The translations under genes and the position numbers were made by a program. From NCBI RefSeq assembly GCF_900177415.1, contig NZ_FXAF01000006.1:954001-1018000 (forward strand): a stretch of DNA of 64,000 nucleotides, given 5' to 3'. Numbering within the stretch: position 1 is the first letter of the stretch; each line of letters begins with the position of its first letter. The notes beneath the pieces are model-generated. The model was not told the origin of the DNA, searched no databases, and worked only from the letters and a program-made list of their open reading frames with translations. Positions 34,963 to 45,559 of this stretch are shown one piece after another. This DNA comes from Xaviernesmea oryzae (lineage in GTDB: Bacteria > Pseudomonadota > Alphaproteobacteria > Rhizobiales > Rhizobiaceae).

Positions 34963-36633
34963 ATGAATCTGTTGGCTCAATTTTCACCAGTCTTTAAAAA
35001 TCTGGCCAGTCTTGGCCGGACTCGACTTATTGCTTTGGGCGCCGTGGGCGCCGTTTCGATTGCGATTGTGCTTGCTGCGGCCATCTATGTGAACAGGCCG
35101 GCCTACGAGACACTTTACGTCAACCTGGAGACCGCCGACCTCAACCAGGTCAGCATGGCCCTTGCCGAAGCGAACATGGCCTTCGAGGTCGGCGCGGACG
35201 GAAAAAGCATCCAGGTTCCGGTCGGCACGACCAGCAGGGCGCGGCTTCTGCTCGCCGAACGCGGCCTGCCGAACAGCACCAATGCCGGTTATGAACTTTT
35301 CGACAATGTCGGCTCGCTCGGCCTGACCTCCTTCATGCAGGAGGTTACCCGCGTTCGTGCGCTCGAAGGGGAAATCGCCCGGTCGATCCAGCAGATCAAC
35401 GGCGTTTCCGCCGCCCGCGTCCATATCGTGATGCCGGATGTCGGCAATTTCCGCAGAGGCGAACAGAAACCGACCGCGTCGGTGATGATCCGGGCAAGCT
35501 CGACGACCGGCCGCAAGGCGGCTTCGTCGATTCGTCATCTGGTCGCGTCGGCCGTTCCCGGTCTCGACGTGGACGACGTCACGATCCTCGATTCCACCGG
35601 CCAGCTGCTTGCCTCCGGCGACGAGTTCGGCGGCAGCGAGATGAACAAGTCGCTCGGCATCGTCCAGAACGTCCAGCAGGAAATCGAGAACAATATCGAC
35701 AAGGCGCTCGCGCCTTTCCTCGGCATGGACAATTTCCGTTCCAGCGTGACGGCCACCCTCAACACCGACAGTCAGCAGATCCACGAAACCGTCTACGATC
35801 CGAATTCCCGGGTCGAACGCTCCGTCCGCACGACGAGGGAAAACTCGCAGTCGCAGCAGAGGCAGGACGACAACGCCACGACCGTCGAGCAGAACGTGCC
35901 GCAGGCAGCGCCCCAGCAGGGCGGTGCGAACGGTCCGCAGTCGTCCGACCAGTCCGACAAGCGGGAAGAACAGACCAACTACGAGATCAATCAGAGGACG
36001 GTCGCCACGACGCGCAACAGCTATCAGATCGAGAAGGTCTCGGTGGCGGTGGTCGTCAACAGGGGCCGGATCGCGATGATGGTCGGCGAGCCGGTCGATC
36101 AGGCCAAGGTCGACGCCTATCTCGCCGAGATGCAGAAGATCGTCTCTTCCGCTGCCGGCATCAATGGGGAACGCGGCGACGTGGTGACGCTGACGGCCAT
36201 GGATTTCCTGGAGAACCAGCTTCTGGACGAGGCCGCCGGCGGTCCGGGCTTCATGGAAATGGTGAACCGCAATATCGGCGGCATCGTCAACTCGCTCGCC
36301 TTCGTCCTGGTTGCCTTCCTGGTGGTCTGGCTCGGCCTGCGCCCGCTCGTCCGCACCGTCACCGGTACCGGCGTCGCCAGCGAAACGGCGACCGAGGGCG
36401 CCGGCCTCGAACTGCCGGATTTCTCTCCGGCAGGCGGCCCGGCCCTCATGGACGGTTTCGGCTCGGACTTCGGCTTCGACAGCTCGACCGACATGCTGGG
36501 CGGCGACGAGGGCGAGGGCTTCAACCGCCGCGTCAAGGAAGGTCCGGAGAAGCGTCTGGCCCGTATGGTCGAGATATCGGAAGAACGCGCGGCGAAAATT
36601 CTTCGGAAATGGGCGATCGAAAAGGCGGCCTGA
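34963..36633 (+). CDS. fliF: Flagellar MS-ring protein FliF
   Basis: 556-residue inner-membrane protein forming the MS ring that carries the C ring and export gate. TM1 at ~24-44 is followed by two ring-building domains (YETLYVNLETADL onward), a Gln/Asp/Ser-rich hypervariable loop (~285-325), TM2 (~438-458), and a C-terminal FliG-binding tail (EGPEKRLARMVEIS). It is separated from the che operon by 147 bases that contain inverted repeats, and has its own terminator. Confidence 0.97.
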   Translation: MNLLAQFSPVFKNLASLGRTRLIALGAVGAVSIAIVLAAAIYVNRPAYETLYVNLETADLNQVSMALAEANMAFEVGADGKSIQVPVGTTSRARLLLAERGLPNSTNAGYELFDNVGSLGLTSFMQEVTRVRALEGEIARSIQQINGVSAARVHIVMPDVGNFRRGEQKPTASVMIRASSTTGRKAASSIRHLVASAVPGLDVDDVTILDSTGQLLASGDEFGGSEMNKSLGIVQNVQQEIENNIDKALAPFLGMDNFRSSVTATLNTDSQQIHETVYDPNSRVERSVRTTRENSQSQQRQDDNATTVEQNVPQAAPQQGGANGPQSSDQSDKREEQTNYEINQRTVATTRNSYQIEKVSVAVVVNRGRIAMMVGEPVDQAKVDAYLAEMQKIVSSAAGINGERGDVVTLTAMDFLENQLLDEAAGGPGFMEMVNRNIGGIVNSLAFVLVAFLVVWLGLRPLVRTVTGTGVASETATEGAGLELPDFSPAGGPALMDGFGSDFGFDSSTDMLGGDEGEGFNRRVKEGPEKRLARMVEISEERAAKILRKWAIEKAA

Positions 36634-36660
36634 GCAGGTATCACGAAAATATGATTATGC

Positions 36661-36692
36661 TGGGCCGGGCTCTTCCGGCCCATTTCTTTTCA
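36661..36692 (+). terminator. Rho-independent terminator of fliF
   Basis: Stem TGGGCCGG (36661-36668) with CCGGCCCA (36675-36682), 6-base loop, followed by TTTCTTTT. It separates fliF from visN. Confidence 0.8.
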
Positions 36693-37016
36693 GTCCTGCC
36701 ACACACTTGGCCAATTTGTCTGAATCACGAATCAATGAATAAAGGCCTGCAACTGGGGAAATCCTGTCTCCGGCGATGGTAATTCGGCAGGCGTCTCCTA
36801 CAATGGCCATGATTCGTATGGCGATTCCAACGGTCTGAGGCGGGTGGACCTGCGGCGGCACTCCGCTGAAGACGAGAAATGAAAGCGGTCGCGAAATGTG
36901 GCCCTTTCGTGATTTGCCGAAAATCGGGATCGTTTCGCCGCAAGAACGGTTGTGCGTATGTGCCGCGATGTGCGCGTTCATGATGAATGCGCGACGTGGC
37001 GGGGAGCGGATGACGG
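36693..37016 (+). other. Upstream region of visN
   Basis: 324 bases between the fliF terminator and visN with no credible ORF. It must hold the promoter of the master regulator operon. I see no clear sigma-28 or sigma-54 site and no strong dyad. Confidence 0.5.
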
Positions 37017-37754
37017 ATGGAGTTGTCGGGGGCAGACATGGTGGCGGAGGGACGCTCCTACCAGGAGACGGCCGTTTCCAGGGGACTGTCGCGTGAGCAG
37101 TTGGTGCGTCGTCTTTCTCTGGCGACGAGTTCCAACAACGTTCAGGCGGTGATGCGCCTGCTCGCCGATTATGTCGGCGCTTCCCATTTCCTGCTGGCCC
37201 GCTACGACCTCATCCAGGAACAGGGCCTCGATTTCATCGTCACGTCCAACTGGCCCTTCGATCTCGTACGGCGTCTGGGATCTGAGCTTGCAAGCGGTTA
37301 CGCACGCTCCACCGAATTGGAGAAATGCCTGTCGCTGCTGACGCCCAGTTTCGCGCTGCTGCCCGACGACGTGGTTCCGCCGGACGACATCAGCCGGCAG
37401 TATTGCTCCCTGACCTTCTGCGTCGGCAGGACGCGGTTCTCGCTGATGCTGCTCTTCCTCGAGGGCATCATCCTCTCGCAGGAGCGCCTCAAGGAGGTGG
37501 GCCTGTTTGCCGCCTACGGGGCGAGCTTCGCGGAGGGGACGGATGCCAGGACCGAACGCGACTTCGAACTGACCGAGCGCGAACTGGAATGTCTCTTCTG
37601 GATCGCGGAGGGCAAGACCAGCGACGAGATCGCGGTGATCCTGGGCATATCACGCAACACGATCAACAACTACATCACCAGCGTGATGCGCAAGACGGCG
37701 ACGAAGACACGTTCGGAGGCGATCGCCTACGCGGTCCGGAACAATCTGGTATAG
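37017..37754 (+). CDS. visN: LuxR-family flagellar master regulator VisN
   Basis: 245 residues. An N-terminal ligand/dimerisation-type domain (~20-165) is followed by a LuxR helix-turn-helix (ELTERELECLFWIAEGKTSDEIA, ISRNTINNYITSVMRK). In Sinorhizobium VisN and VisR form the top-level activator of flagellar, motility and chemotaxis genes through rem. Start may be ATG 37017 or ATG 37038. It is 14 bases upstream of visR. Confidence 0.9.
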   Translation: MELSGADMVAEGRSYQETAVSRGLSREQLVRRLSLATSSNNVQAVMRLLADYVGASHFLLARYDLIQEQGLDFIVTSNWPFDLVRRLGSELASGYARSTELEKCLSLLTPSFALLPDDVVPPDDISRQYCSLTFCVGRTRFSLMLLFLEGIILSQERLKEVGLFAAYGASFAEGTDARTERDFELTERELECLFWIAEGKTSDEIAVILGISRNTINNYITSVMRKTATKTRSEAIAYAVRNNLV

Positions 37755-37768
37755 GGGATAGAATTTCG

Positions 37769-38515
37769 ATGGGGTATTCGCGCAGCGGTACGGCAGATGG
37801 ACCTGGAGGCATCCAGTATCTGCGCCTGCAGCGCGCTTCGAGCCGGTCGGACATCTTCCCCAAGCTCATCGCCATGCAGAAGAACCTGAAGGCGCGCAAT
37901 TTTGCGGTTTTCCGGATCACTGGGGCCGGGCTGCCCAACAAGCGCAAGCTTGTGTGCGAACTGGAGAACTGGGGAACCGGCGCGGCGGAAAACGGCAACC
38001 GCTTCATCGGCGGTTATGGCGAGGTCCTGCTCGATCACATCGAGGTCTCACTTCTTCCGCTGATATGGAACGGTTCGGAAAACGCCAGCTTTGCCGACAC
38101 CGGGGAATTTTCGTCCCTGACGCGCCGGCTGGAGCCCGGTGTGGTTCCGTTCTCGGGCATTGCATTTCCGGTCCGGCTCGGTGCCCTCGGCAATGGCTAT
38201 GTGACTTTCCTCGCGACATCCATGGAGCTTGGAAGCGATGCCGTCATCGACCAGCACGTGAGAAGCTGCCAGGTGATGATGGACCTGCTCGCGCTCGACG
38301 AGCGCCGCGGTGTACCTGCCGAATCATTGAGCGAGCGGGAGATTGCCTGTCTGCAGCTCGCCGGCGACGGGCGCATCAGCGAAGAGATCGCCGAAAAGCT
38401 CGGCCTCTCGGTCCATACCGTCAACGCCTATCTCGGTTCGGCCACCATCAAGCTCGATTCGGTCAACCGCATCCAGGCGATCGCCAAGGCGATCAGGCTC
38501 GGCTACATCCACTGA
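37769..38515 (+). CDS. visR: LuxR-family flagellar master regulator VisR
   Basis: 248 residues, partner of VisN. An N-terminal sensor region (FPKLIAMQKNLKARNFAVFRI) is followed by a C-terminal LuxR domain (SLSEREIACLQLAGDGRISEEIAEKL, LSVHTVNAYLGSATIKL). The pair is expected to act as a heterodimer. Convergent with the orf-flhB operon. A small CGGAA/TTCCG hairpin lies between the two 3' ends. Confidence 0.9.
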   Translation: MGYSRSGTADGPGGIQYLRLQRASSRSDIFPKLIAMQKNLKARNFAVFRITGAGLPNKRKLVCELENWGTGAAENGNRFIGGYGEVLLDHIEVSLLPLIWNGSENASFADTGEFSSLTRRLEPGVVPFSGIAFPVRLGALGNGYVTFLATSMELGSDAVIDQHVRSCQVMMDLLALDERRGVPAESLSEREIACLQLAGDGRISEEIAEKLGLSVHTVNAYLGSATIKLDSVNRIQAIAKAIRLGYIH

Positions 38516-38561
38516 TTTCCCGAAGCGGAAGCAAGGTCCGGAATATTGTTCCGCAGAAGCC

Positions 38562-38996
38562 TCACATCTGGGAGGCGCTGGTTCTGACGAATTTGGCCTC
38601 CTGCAGGCTCCTCGCCAGGAAGGCGGTGTTGTCGTCCGGATTGTCGGAAGGCTCCTGGAAGGAGATGTGGTCGATTTCCAGTCCGGCCTGGCGATCCGCA
38701 AGCTTCAGGCGGGCGTAGACGGAAACTCCCCGCGGCTTGATTTCGAGATCGAGCACGACTTCCGGGACGCCGTCCCATTCGAGCTTGTAGTCGCCGCCGG
38801 CGCCGAAGCTCACGGTGCCTGGATGGAAATAGAGTTCAGCCGCCGAAGAAACGAGATCGGCAAGGCTGCTGTGGCATTCCAGTCGTAGAAGCGCGATGAG
38901 GTCGCCGGCATCGAGCAGGCGAAGTTCCGATGCCACCGGGCTGATTGCTTGTGCGACGATCTTTTCCCGTTCGGTGGAATAGCTGCATTTCTTCAT
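38562..38996 (-). CDS. Conserved hypothetical protein downstream of flhB
   Basis: 144-residue soluble protein starting MKKCSYSTEREKIVAQAIS, with a beta-rich centre (PEVVLDLEIKPRGVSVYARLKLADRQ). It begins 5 bases after the flhB stop and is the last gene of the leftward motA-fliM-fliN-fliG-flhB operon. I recall an unnamed gene in this place in related rhizobial flagellar clusters, suggesting a flagellar role. I recognise no motif that would name it. Confidence 0.75.
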   Translation of the reverse strand: MKKCSYSTEREKIVAQAISPVASELRLLDAGDLIALLRLECHSSLADLVSSAAELYFHPGTVSFGAGGDYKLEWDGVPEVVLDLEIKPRGVSVYARLKLADRQAGLEIDHISFQEPSDNPDDNTAFLARSLQEAKFVRTSASQM

Positions 38997-39001
38997 GACG
39001 C

Positions 39002-40081
39002 TCAGTGTGTCCGTTTCTTGAGCGACCGGGATGCGTAGACCCGGTGCACGAGTTCTGCCACAGCCTTGTAGAAGACTGGTGGGATGACACTATCCACCGA
39101 GACTTGCGCAAACATGGAGCGTGCCAGGGGCGGATCCTCGAAGACGGGGATGCCGTTCGCCTCGGCGGTCTCGCGAATTTTGAGCGCAATCAGGTCCTGG
39201 CCCTTGGCCACGACGACGGGGGCGTCGTTCTCTTCGCGCACATAACGGAGCGCGACCGCATAGTGGGTCGGGTTGGCGATGACCAGCGTCGCGCGCGGCA
39301 CGTTGTTGATCATGCGCCGGCGGGCCCGATCGCGCGCCACCGATTTCTGGCGCGATTTGACGATCGGGTCGCCCTGGGCCTGCTTGTACTCGTCCTTGAT
39401 CTCCTGCTTGGTCATCTTGAGTTCGTTGTACCAATGGCGGCGCGTCCACAACACGTCGATGACGGCAAGCAGTGCGGTCGAGAGGACGACGACGATCACC
39501 ATCTTCCGCACGATCGTGTCCAGCTTCACGAGGATGACCTGCGGATCGGAGAACATCGCGTCGAGCGAGGCGAAAAATTCGCCGCGCAAGGCGAAATACA
39601 TGATGAGCGAGACCACCAGGATCTTGAACAGCGATTTGCCGAACTCGACGAAACCCGGAACGCTGTAGATGCGCCCGAAGCCCTTCATCGGCGAGACGCG
39701 CGAAATCTGCGGCCTGACGCGCTCCAGAACCATGGAAGGCATGTTCTGCGCCAATGACGAGCCGAGGCCGAAGACGATGAAGAGCAGCATCGCCGGGACC
39801 AGGAATGCCGCAACGGCCCAGGCAAGGTGAACGCCGAGCGAGATGACGTCGGTCGCGTTTTCGAGCCGCCATTGGTCCGGCTGCTCGAAAAGGTCCTTCA
39901 GCGTCTGCCCGATCCGCGCCACGCCGGAGGGCAGGAAGAAGATGAGAAAGACGTAGAACGCCAGAACCGAGGCGAAAAGCGGCAATTCGCGCGAGAAGGG
40001 CACATTGCCCTTCTCCGCCGCGTCGGTCATTCGTTTGGCGGTCGGGTCTTCTGTTTTGCTGTCTTTATCGTCGTCCGCCAC
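39002..40081 (-). CDS. flhB: Flagellar export apparatus protein FlhB
   Basis: 359-residue export-gate protein that switches export from rod/hook to filament substrates. Four hydrophobic helices lie in residues ~30-215. The autocleavage site NPTH is in [15 protein letters not shown]. The C-terminal cytoplasmic domain ([30 protein letters not shown]) is intact. It starts 203 bases after fliG, in a gap that holds three hairpins. Confidence 0.96.
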   Translation of the reverse strand: MADDDKDSKTEDPTAKRMTDAAEKGNVPFSRELPLFASVLAFYVFLIFFLPSGVARIGQTLKDLFEQPDQWRLENATDVISLGVHLAWAVAAFLVPAMLLFIVFGLGSSLAQNMPSMVLERVRPQISRVSPMKGFGRIYSVPGFVEFGKSLFKILVVSLIMYFALRGEFFASLDAMFSDPQVILVKLDTIVRKMVIVVVLSTALLAVIDVLWTRRHWYNELKMTKQEIKDEYKQAQGDPIVKSRQKSVARDRARRRMINNVPRATLVIANPTHYAVALRYVREENDAPVVVAKGQDLIALKIRETAEANGIPVFEDPPLARSMFAQVSVDSVIPPVFYKAVAELVHRVYASRSLKKRTH

Positions 40082-40115
40082 GGTTCAGGACCAATCGACG
40101 TTCGGGTTGCAAGGA

Positions 40116-40261
40116 CGGCTCGAACGAATCGAGCCGTTGCGGCGATGTTATCGCATCGCCCGCTAACCGCTAATCGAGTCGAGAAAAAGATCACGGGATA
40201 GACGGCTGCGGAACTGAGGCCGGAAACGGGAACGGAGCGGAATTGCCTCCGCTCCGTTCCC
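40116..40261 (-). other. Structured intergenic region between fliG and flhB (three hairpins)
   Basis: Three perfect stems are present: CGGCTCGA/TCGAGCCG (40116-40123, 40129-40136), GGCGATG/CATCGCC (40141-40147, 40154-40160), and a 14-bp stem at 40228-40241 with 40248-40261. The last lies 24 bases past the fliG stop. None has a T run on the minus strand, so they look like RNA-processing or stability elements more than classic terminators. Confidence 0.65.
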
Positions 40262-40284
40262 TTCCTCGTGCAGTGTCGCGGAAA

Positions 40285-41337
40285 TCAGGCGGCCTCTGCG
40301 GGTGCTTCGCCTTCCTTCTTTTCTTCCTTGAGAATGATCTGGCCGGCATTGGCAAGCCGGATCGCTTCCTGTGCGACGGCACGCCGGGCCATCGCCACCT
40401 CGCGCGGATTGAGGTTCGGGCTCTGAACCGCGAGATCGCTTTCGATCATGCGGCGCTGGCGCGGGCTGATCGCGGAAAGCACGCATTCCTTGATCTCGTT
40501 GTTTGCGCCGCGCAGCGCCATCGTGAGGATATCGGAAGCAACGTCGTTGAGCAGCATGACGCGGCTGCGCTGCGGCATGTACATGAGGTCTTCGAAGAGG
40601 AAGATCTTCGGGCGGACCTTGTTGACCGATTCCTTGCTGATCGTCTCGAGCGAACCGAGCAGCGTATCGACCTGGTTCTTCTCGAGCTCGTTCATGAGTT
40701 CGGCGACCTTGTTCGAGCCGTTGGAGTTGCGCTCCGCCTCGATCGCGTTGATCAGCTCGATCACCCGGTTCTCGATGATCTGCGCTGCCTTGGGGCTGAC
40801 TTCCTTCATGTTGACGGCGCGGTTCATGATGTCGGCGCGGCGGCTTTCCGGAAGCTGGAGCAGCACTTTCGCACCGAAGTTCGACGGCATCTGCGAAAGG
40901 ATGTAGGCGATGGTCTGCGGATGCTCGCGCGAGAGGAATTTGCCCACGAAGGCCGGATCGGCGTCCTGCAGGCGGTCCCAGATGCTCGCCTGATAGCTTT
41001 CGAAGGCGGTGCGGCGGCCGAGCAGGCCGTCCACTTCTTCCGGCGTCAGGCCGGCCTCGAGAATGCCCTCGATCGCCGCCGCGTTGTCCATGAGGCCGGT
41101 GCCTTCGGTGAACAGGTCCTCGAACTCGTTGACGAGCTGGAGGAGCTCGTCCGGCGGAATTGAGCGGAGCGTCTGCGCCGAGGCGATGATGTTCTGCAGC
41201 TCGCTCTGGGTGAAATACTTGAGAAGCTTGCCGGCGACGCCTTTGCCCATGGCCAGCAGAACTGCCGCCGCCTTTTCGGCCTGGGACAGCGGTTTCGTGG
41301 AAAGCGCGCCGCCGCCGAAATCCTCAAAGTCCATCAT
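40285..41337 (-). CDS. fliG: Flagellar motor switch protein FliG
   Basis: 350-residue C-ring protein that couples stator torque to rotation. The N-terminal FliF-binding domain (QAEKAAAVLLAMGK), the EHPQTIAYILSQ middle domain and the C-terminal torque helix (LRGANNEIKECVLSAISPRQRRMIE) with the expected charged residues are all present. A short rhizobial-type acidic start (MMDFEDFGGG) precedes it. ATG at 41337 has AAGGAAG upstream. Leftward operon after fliN. Confidence 0.96.
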   Translation of the reverse strand: MMDFEDFGGGALSTKPLSQAEKAAAVLLAMGKGVAGKLLKYFTQSELQNIIASAQTLRSIPPDELLQLVNEFEDLFTEGTGLMDNAAAIEGILEAGLTPEEVDGLLGRRTAFESYQASIWDRLQDADPAFVGKFLSREHPQTIAYILSQMPSNFGAKVLLQLPESRRADIMNRAVNMKEVSPKAAQIIENRVIELINAIEAERNSNGSNKVAELMNELEKNQVDTLLGSLETISKESVNKVRPKIFLFEDLMYMPQRSRVMLLNDVASDILTMALRGANNEIKECVLSAISPRQRRMIESDLAVQSPNLNPREVAMARRAVAQEAIRLANAGQIILKEEKKEGEAPAEAA

Positions 41338-41365
41338 GGTCTTCCTTCTCTGTCCCAAACCGGGA

Positions 41366-41941
41366 TCAGGTTCTTCTCGTGCTCAGTACTTCCGTCAGCC
41401 TCACGCCGAAGCGGGTATCGTCATTCTCCAGGACGGTGATCTCACCCTTGCCGATGCGGCGGCCGTTGACCATGATCTCGACCGGTTCGCCAATCTTCTT
41501 GTCGAGTGCGATCGTGGCGCCTTCTTCCAGGCTCATCAGGCCGGACACCTGCATCCGGCTCGTTCCGAGCACGATCTCGACATCGATCGGGATATCCATG
41601 ATGAGGTCGAGATTGGCGTTGAGGGCGCTGCCCGGTTCCTGATAGGCCGCGCCGTCCGCCGAAGCGCCGAAATCGCTGCCACCGAAATCGCCGCCGCCGA
41701 AGCCCGCATCTCCGGTAAAGCTTTCGGCCTGTGCCTCGAAGCCGCCGCCGAAGGAGGAGGTATCGGCCGTAAAGTCGCTGGTTGCCGGTGCGCCGAAATC
41801 GGCGTCGAAGCCCGGAACGCCGCCGTCGGCATCGGTCTTCAAGACGCCGCGCAGATCGTCGATGGCCTGATCCAGCTCGGCTTCATTGCCCAGCGGCATC
41901 AGTGCGTCGTCTTCGGTGAGGGGTGTCTTCTTCGTAGCCAT
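41366..41941 (-). CDS. fliN: Flagellar motor switch protein FliN
   Basis: 191-residue C-ring protein. The C-terminal ~80 residues are a SpoA domain ([39 protein letters not shown] block, VRLTEVL). The N-terminal half is a Gly/Phe/Asp-rich low-complexity extension ([19 protein letters not shown]) longer than in enteric FliN, as is usual in rhizobia. It lies between fliM (57-base gap) and fliG (28-base gap). Confidence 0.95.
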   Translation of the reverse strand: MATKKTPLTEDDALMPLGNEAELDQAIDDLRGVLKTDADGGVPGFDADFGAPATSDFTADTSSFGGGFEAQAESFTGDAGFGGGDFGGSDFGASADGAAYQEPGSALNANLDLIMDIPIDVEIVLGTSRMQVSGLMSLEEGATIALDKKIGEPVEIMVNGRRIGKGEITVLENDDTRFGVRLTEVLSTRRT

Positions 41942-41998
41942 GCGGTCATTATTCCTGTTGAAACTTGTGTCAGCCTGCCTTGCCGAAGCGCCTGCGGC

Positions 41999-42955
41999 TT
42001 AGCCTATCAGGTGTCTGAGGATCTCGTCGTCGGTACTGATATTATCCTTTACGCGGACTGTATAACGCTCGCCGGAGCGTCCGAATTCGCACGCATACAT
42101 GTCCTTGCCGTTGGCGCTGACCTGAACCTGGACATCGCCCTTGTCCTGGAAGGCGATCACATCGCCGGCCGCGAGCCGCGAGATCGTTCCGAGCGTCAGT
42201 CTCTGTAAGCGGATGCGGGCCTCGAGCGTGACATGCGAGCGGCGGACCTGCTCGTTCATCCGCTCCGCCCATTCCTGCTTGGCCTTCGATACCTGGCCCC
42301 TGGCCCTCGGTGCCGTGACCTTGGTCTTCAGGAATATGCTTTGCGGAATGACGAGGGCGAATTCCGAGACGACCGGACCAAGCTCGATCGCCATGCGGAT
42401 CGTCACGCCGAATTCCGGGCGCGCGAGCTCGTCCGGCTTCGGCCTGTCCTCGGCATTATGGGGTCGTTCGAGGCTTGCCTCGAAGCCGCCCGGTGCGTTG
42501 ACGCCTGAACGAAGCACGTTGGCGATCCGGTCGAAGACCATCACCGCGAGGTCCAGCTCGATATCGGAAAGCGGGCGCTCGATGGGCTGCGTGATCGTGT
42601 CCGGCGCAGCTCCGAGCATCAGTTCCATCAGCGCGATGACGAAGCTGTTGCCGCAGGCGAGCACGAAGTTGGGGCACCAGTTGCGCAGCGCTCCGTCGGA
42701 AAGCGCAAACCCGTCGCCGAGATCGGCGATGAGGTCGTTCATCAGGCCGGAGGTACAGCTCAGATAGGAGACGCCGATCCGGATGCCGGTCTCGCTGTGG
42801 AAGACGTCCGGCAGGAATTCCGTGTAGAGATGGGCGAATTCGCTGCTGATCCTCTCCACGGTCCTCTTGTCGCCGAGGCCGCCCGTCAGCTTGGCGAGAA
42901 GCGCCAGGTCCATCTTCGGCGCGATTGCTTGGTTCGCTTGATCGGTCGTCATCAT
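41999..42955 (-). CDS. fliM: Flagellar motor switch protein FliM (divergent rhizobial type)
   Basis: 318-residue C-ring protein. The N-terminal CheY-binding peptide is poorly conserved. The central CheC-like domain ([32 protein letters not shown]) and a C-terminal SpoA domain ([19 protein letters not shown]) are recognisable. Weak similarity to enteric FliM is normal for rhizobia. The start ATG overlaps the motA stop by four bases. Confidence 0.9.
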   Translation of the reverse strand: MMTTDQANQAIAPKMDLALLAKLTGGLGDKRTVERISSEFAHLYTEFLPDVFHSETGIRIGVSYLSCTSGLMNDLIADLGDGFALSDGALRNWCPNFVLACGNSFVIALMELMLGAAPDTITQPIERPLSDIELDLAVMVFDRIANVLRSGVNAPGGFEASLERPHNAEDRPKPDELARPEFGVTIRMAIELGPVVSEFALVIPQSIFLKTKVTAPRARGQVSKAKQEWAERMNEQVRRSHVTLEARIRLQRLTLGTISRLAAGDVIAFQDKGDVQVQVSANGKDMYACEFGRSGERYTVRVKDNISTDDEILRHLIG

Positions 42956-43821
42956 GCCGCCTTTTCACCGCCAGGATTCATCATTTCCTGCTCGACCGAA
43001 TCGATCGAGGGGCGTTCTTTGTTGGAAATCGTCTTGCGTCCGTATTCCAGGGCAACCTGCGGCACGGAGCCGTTCATGTAGGCGAGCAGCGTCTGCTTGA
43101 CGATGATGTAGAGGCGGTGCTGCTTGGTCCGGACGACCTTGATCTGCGAGCAGAGCGGGTTGCAGACCGAATAGGAAAGAACGATGCCGAGCATCGTGCC
43201 GACGAGGGCGGCGCCGATGAGGCCGCCGAGAACTTCCGGCGATTCGTTGATCTTGCCCATCGCCTTGATGACGCCAAGAACCGCCGCGACGATACCGATG
43301 GCGGGGAAGGAATCCCCCATGATGGTCATCGCGTGGTAGGGCTTCATCTTGTCCTGGAACATCGTGTCGAGTTCCTCGTCCATCAGCGCCTCGATCTCAT
43401 GGGAGCGGGCATTGCCGATGATGATCAGCCGCACGTAGTCGCAGATGAAGGCGGTCAATTCCTTGTTCTTCAGCACCGTCGGGGCGGTCTGGAAGATCGA
43501 GGATTCCTCCGGGTTGTCGATATGCGCCTCGATCTCGTTGCGCGACTTGGTCCTGAGGTCGCGCATCAGCGAGTAGAGGACGCCGAGCACGTCGAGATAG
43601 TGACGCTCCTTCGGAACGGCATTCCTGAAGGCCTCGCTGAGAGCCTTGCCGGAATCCTTCACGACTTTCATGGGGTTCGCCATGATGAAGCCGCCGAGGC
43701 CGGCGCCGCCGATGATCATCAGTTCGAAGGGTTGCACGAGAACGTCGATGTGGCCGCCCATGGCCATGAAGCCGCCGAGAATACAGCCAACGGTGATGAC
43801 CAATCCGATAATAATATTCAT
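42952..43821 (-). CDS. motA: Flagellar stator protein MotA
   Basis: 289-residue proton-channel subunit of the stator. Four membrane segments: ~3-22, 30-50, 170-192 and 200-222. The cytoplasmic loop has the charged torque region ([16 protein letters not shown]), and conserved prolines flank the channel helices ([20 protein letters not shown]). ATG at 43821. It heads the leftward operon, divergent from the DUF1217 gene across 201 bases that must hold both promoters. motB is not in this window. Confidence 0.96.
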   Translation of the reverse strand: MNIIIGLVITVGCILGGFMAMGGHIDVLVQPFELMIIGGAGLGGFIMANPMKVVKDSGKALSEAFRNAVPKERHYLDVLGVLYSLMRDLRTKSRNEIEAHIDNPEESSIFQTAPTVLKNKELTAFICDYVRLIIIGNARSHEIEALMDEELDTMFQDKMKPYHAMTIMGDSFPAIGIVAAVLGVIKAMGKINESPEVLGGLIGAALVGTMLGIVLSYSVCNPLCSQIKVVRTKQHRLYIIVKQTLLAYMNGSVPQVALEYGRKTISNKERPSIDSVEQEMMNPGGEKAA

Positions 43822-44022
43822 CGCGTACCTGTGCCGATCGTTTTCGTTTGGTTTTGGGATACGGCCTCTGGCTTGCGTGAGGCTGGTTCTGAAGACGCTA
43901 ATGGAAGGGGGATTCGGGACAGCTTCGCACAAGTCTTCGCGCCTAGTTTCCGGAAGGATCGGACCGGATTGCCCGCTCCGAGAGCGATGTCCGCCGCTCC
44001 CGCGGACCTTGGGTGAGCCAAC

Positions 44023-44799
44023 GTGATCACGACCTACGCAAGCTATGCCATGATCAGCCGCGACCTCCCGAAGTCGCTGGCACGCGTCGCGGAAAAGCCG
44101 GATGTCGCACGCGAGACCGAATATTATCTTTCGACGATCGGCAGCATCAAAACCGTCGACGACTTCATGGCCGACACGCGGGTCTATAATTACGCGTTGA
44201 AGGCCCACGGTCTCGAGGACATGGCCTATGCCAAGGCCTTCATCCGCAAGGTGCTGACGGAAGGCGTCGCCGACGAGAACGCCTTTGCCAACAAGCTTTC
44301 CGACAGCCGGTATGCGTCGCTGGTGGAATCGCTGAATTTCGCCGCTTACGGCTCGACCGCCACATCCTTCGAGAAGGCGCAGAAGGGCGTCGTCGACAAG
44401 TTCCAGCGCCAGACGCTCGAAGAGGAGGCCGGCGCCGACAATATGGGCGTGCGCCTCGCGCTCTATTTCGAGCGCACGGCGCCGACGATCAAGTCGGGCA
44501 TGGAAATCCTCGCCGACGATGCGCTTTCCGAGGTCGTCCGCACCGCGCTGCAGCTGCCCGATGAGATCATCGGCGCCGATCTCGACCGCCAGGCCAAATA
44601 TATCGAGGACGTGGTCAACATCGAGGACTTCCAGGACCCGGCCAAGGTGAACAAGTTCCTCGAACGGTTCACCGCCATGTGGGAGATCGAGAATCCCTCG
44701 GAAGCCTACGATCCCCTGGCTCCCTTCAACGCTCCGTCGAGCGGAATCTCCACGGATCTCCTGATCTCCATCAATAATCTGAAACTCGGAGGCAAATGA
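44023..44799 (+). CDS. DUF1217 flagellar-cluster protein
   Basis: 258 residues starting with [18 protein letters not shown], the usual opening of DUF1217 proteins. The start is therefore the GTG at 44023 and not the ATG 27 bases inside. Mostly helical, with [19 protein letters not shown] and an [16 protein letters not shown] block. It heads the rightward flgF-fliI operon, with one base between its stop and the flgF start. Function is unknown. Proteins of this family lie in flagellar clusters of Rhizobiales, so an assembly role is likely. Confidence 0.85.
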   Translation: MITTYASYAMISRDLPKSLARVAEKPDVARETEYYLSTIGSIKTVDDFMADTRVYNYALKAHGLEDMAYAKAFIRKVLTEGVADENAFANKLSDSRYASLVESLNFAAYGSTATSFEKAQKGVVDKFQRQTLEEEAGADNMGVRLALYFERTAPTIKSGMEILADDALSEVVRTALQLPDEIIGADLDRQAKYIEDVVNIEDFQDPAKVNKFLERFTAMWEIENPSEAYDPLAPFNAPSSGISTDLLISINNLKLGGK

Positions 44800-44800
44800 T

Positions 44801-45538
44801 ATGCAATCCGGACTTTATGTCGGCATTTCTTCGCAGATCGCGCTCGAGCGCCGCTTGAACACGATCGCCGACAACATGGCCAACATGAACACGGTCGGTT
44901 TCCGTGCGACGGAAGTCAAGTTCGACGAGGTCATGAGCAGGACCCAGAACGATATCAACGCCAAGATCGCCTTCGTCACCCAGGGCAACGACTATCTGTC
45001 GACCCGCACCGGCGAGCTGCAGCGGACGGGCAATCCGCTCGATTTTGCCATCAAGGGCAATGCCTGGTTCGCGATCGACACGCCGGCGGGCCAGGTGCTG
45101 ACCCGCGACGGCCGTTTCACGATGGATGAGACCGGCCAGCTCCGTTCGATCCGCGGCTATCCCGTACTGGATGCCGGCGGCGCCCCGATCCAGCTCAATC
45201 GCGAATCCGGTCCGCCGACCGTCGGTGCCGACGGCATCATCATGCAGAACAATCAGCCGGTCGCAACGCTCGGCCTTTTCACGGCCGATGTCACCAGAGG
45301 CTTCAACCGTTACGAAAACGAGGGTGTGATCGTCGTCGACAACCCGCAGCCCGTGGTCGAGGGCTTCGAGAACTCCGTCGTCCAGGGCTATATCGAGCAG
45401 TCCAACGTCAACGGCATCGGCGAAATGACCCAGTTGATCCAGGTCAACCGCGCCTTCGAAAGCATTTCGGCGCTGATGCGCGACAGCGAATCCGCCATGA
45501 GCGAGGCCATCAGGACGCTCGGCGGCTCCAACAGCTAA
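44801..45538 (+). CDS. flgF: Flagellar basal-body rod protein FlgF
   Basis: 245-residue proximal-rod protein. N-terminal rod motif ([27 protein letters not shown], beginning [13 protein letters not shown]), middle [12 protein letters not shown], and C-terminal [19 protein letters not shown] helix. It is exported without a signal peptide through the flagellar apparatus. It lies between DUF1217 and fliI. Confidence 0.94.
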   Translation: MQSGLYVGISSQIALERRLNTIADNMANMNTVGFRATEVKFDEVMSRTQNDINAKIAFVTQGNDYLSTRTGELQRTGNPLDFAIKGNAWFAIDTPAGQVLTRDGRFTMDETGQLRSIRGYPVLDAGGAPIQLNRESGPPTVGADGIIMQNNQPVATLGLFTADVTRGFNRYENEGVIVVDNPQPVVEGFENSVVQGYIEQSNVNGIGEMTQLIQVNRAFESISALMRDSESAMSEAIRTLGGSNS

Positions 45539-45559
45539 CAGTAAGGAAGACGGCCCACC

